Assembly: GCA_008933995.1 (NCBI GenBank)
Contig: WARS01000046.1
Location: 6,434,026-6,498,025 of the forward strand
Length of the DNA stretch: 64,000 nucleotides
From: Datnioides undecimradiatus
Lineage: Eukaryota > Chordata > Actinopteri > Lobotiformes > Datnioididae
Direction of reading: 5' to 3'
Below the pieces are notes generated by a model, which worked only from the letters and a program-made list of their open reading frames with translations, did not search any database and was not told the origin of the DNA. Positions 63,341-64,000 of this stretch are shown here, in pieces. Within the stretch, counting starts at the first letter, position 1; each line of letters opens with the position of its first letter. The translations under genes were made by a program, and so were the position numbers.

Positions 63341-64000
63341 TTTATTCTAACTCAATTCAGTCACGCTTAAGCAATCAGAGTCTTACATTCACATCGTACT
63401 CGCACGTACATACACACAGCGTGAACTGTGTGCAAACAACCCTGTGGACATCTGGAGGGAAAACACATGCACGTTCACACGCATACATGCCAATTCAGGG
63501 TAAGTAGGGCAGTATCTCATGCTGATGGTGTTAAGTTCATGTAAAGGATAACATACCCCCTCTGGGAGTGTGTTGTGAGATTTAAGTCTCACACATACAG
63601 ACACCCCCTCAAAAATGCATCAATTTGATACTCTCTTTTAGAAACTGTGTCAGTTATGCTAGCAACTTGTTCACCGTTCACTTTTGCTCTTCTGCTAACG
63701 ATGCACAAGTCTGAGAGACACCCAAGTTCACCTTGGGAAGCTTTTACACGGGTTCTCTCTCCACATCCTGTGCTGTGACAAATTCATCTCGCAGATCTGC
63801 AGTGAAAGGCAAACGGGATGTAGGTTATGTTTGTTTTTCACTGATCCTCTCCTCATCTTTTTGCCCTCTCGCCCCCTCCTTCCATGTCAGAGATAGCACG
63901 CACAGACAGGGAGCTGAGGAAAGCTGAGGGAAGCTGAGGAGGAGTAGGAGGAACAGAGAGCTGCTTTGTGTTTCTGTCTCTGTGGAGCTCTGTCTGTGGA

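Larger units (their letters stand above)
58366..64000 (+). other. sash1: sash1 intron 2 (5' part, continues past the window)
   Basis: At least 5.6 kb of intron follows the GTAAAT donor. I looked for the next SASH1 exon (residues like EKPD...SLQLRSQIEESLG) and did not find it. The interval holds CA, GT and CTCTCG repeats (58390-58411, 62646-62693, 63282-63340), otherwise non-coding sequence, and a purine-rich stretch with short AGCTGAGG-type repeats at the very end (about 63905-63960). Confidence 0.8.

Noticed and set aside
62962-63507. 181-codon open frame on the plus strand
   Set aside because: It is kept open by the (CTCTCG)n repeat and TG tracts, and its Leu/Ser- and Cys/Val-rich stretches are direct translations of simple repeats.
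58366-64000. Search for sash1 exon 3
   Set aside because: No frame preceded by AG resembles EKPD...SLQLRSQIEESLG, so the exon is taken to lie beyond the window.
1-64000. tRNA, rRNA, CRISPR, LTR and retroviral signals
   Set aside because: No B-box-containing cloverleaf, rRNA block, spaced direct-repeat array, paired long terminal repeats or gag/pol/env-like frames were seen.

Overview
The window is vertebrate nuclear DNA, almost certainly from a teleost fish and probably a percomorph. The evidence is the long CA/TG microsatellites, the lack of long open frames over tens of kilobases, spliced coding exons with GT/AG borders, and several dispersed repeat families that I know from percomorph genomes (copies carrying TTAGCATGC-type, GCTAAGCTAAGCTAAC-type and CCTTGGGCAAGACACTGAAC-type motifs). 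The family assignments come from memory; no search was run.

Only one gene is supported: the 5' end of sash1 (SAM and SH3 domain containing 1, a signalling scaffold of the SLy/SASH family), on the + strand. A CpG-rich promoter and leader (about 48.4-49.02 kb) precedes coding exon 1 (49023-49130, 36 codons). A 9.1 kb phase-0 intron follows, then coding exon 2 (58237-58365, 43 codons). The gene runs off the right edge inside intron 2. The SH3 and SAM domains are encoded beyond the window. Whether this is sash1a or sash1b cannot be decided from 79 residues.

Layout: 1-48.4 kb is a gene desert upstream of sash1. It holds microsatellites, old repeat copies (about 9.97-10.35, 18.4-18.5, 22.9-23.1, 46.56-47.04 kb) and a few regulatory-looking motifs (two CTCF-like sites, one IR-1 nuclear-receptor element, an 18-bp perfect hairpin, a PBX/forkhead-like inverted pair). 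48.4-49.13 kb is the sash1 promoter, a leader dense in upstream ORFs, and exon 1. 49.13-58.24 kb is intron 1, with an antisense coding-like remnant at about 51.8-52.5 kb, a 213-bp MITE with near-perfect terminal inverted repeats at 54.39-54.60 kb, and a degraded SINE-like copy at 56.9-57.1 kb. 58.37-64.0 kb is intron 2, which begins with a CA repeat close to the exon 2 donor and ends in purine-rich sequence.

I found no tRNA, rRNA, CRISPR, intact transposon, retroviral element or operon-like system, and nothing I can defend as a new biological system. The observations most worth a second look are the upstream-ORF-rich sash1 leader, the unidentified antisense coding remnant in intron 1, and the MITE.
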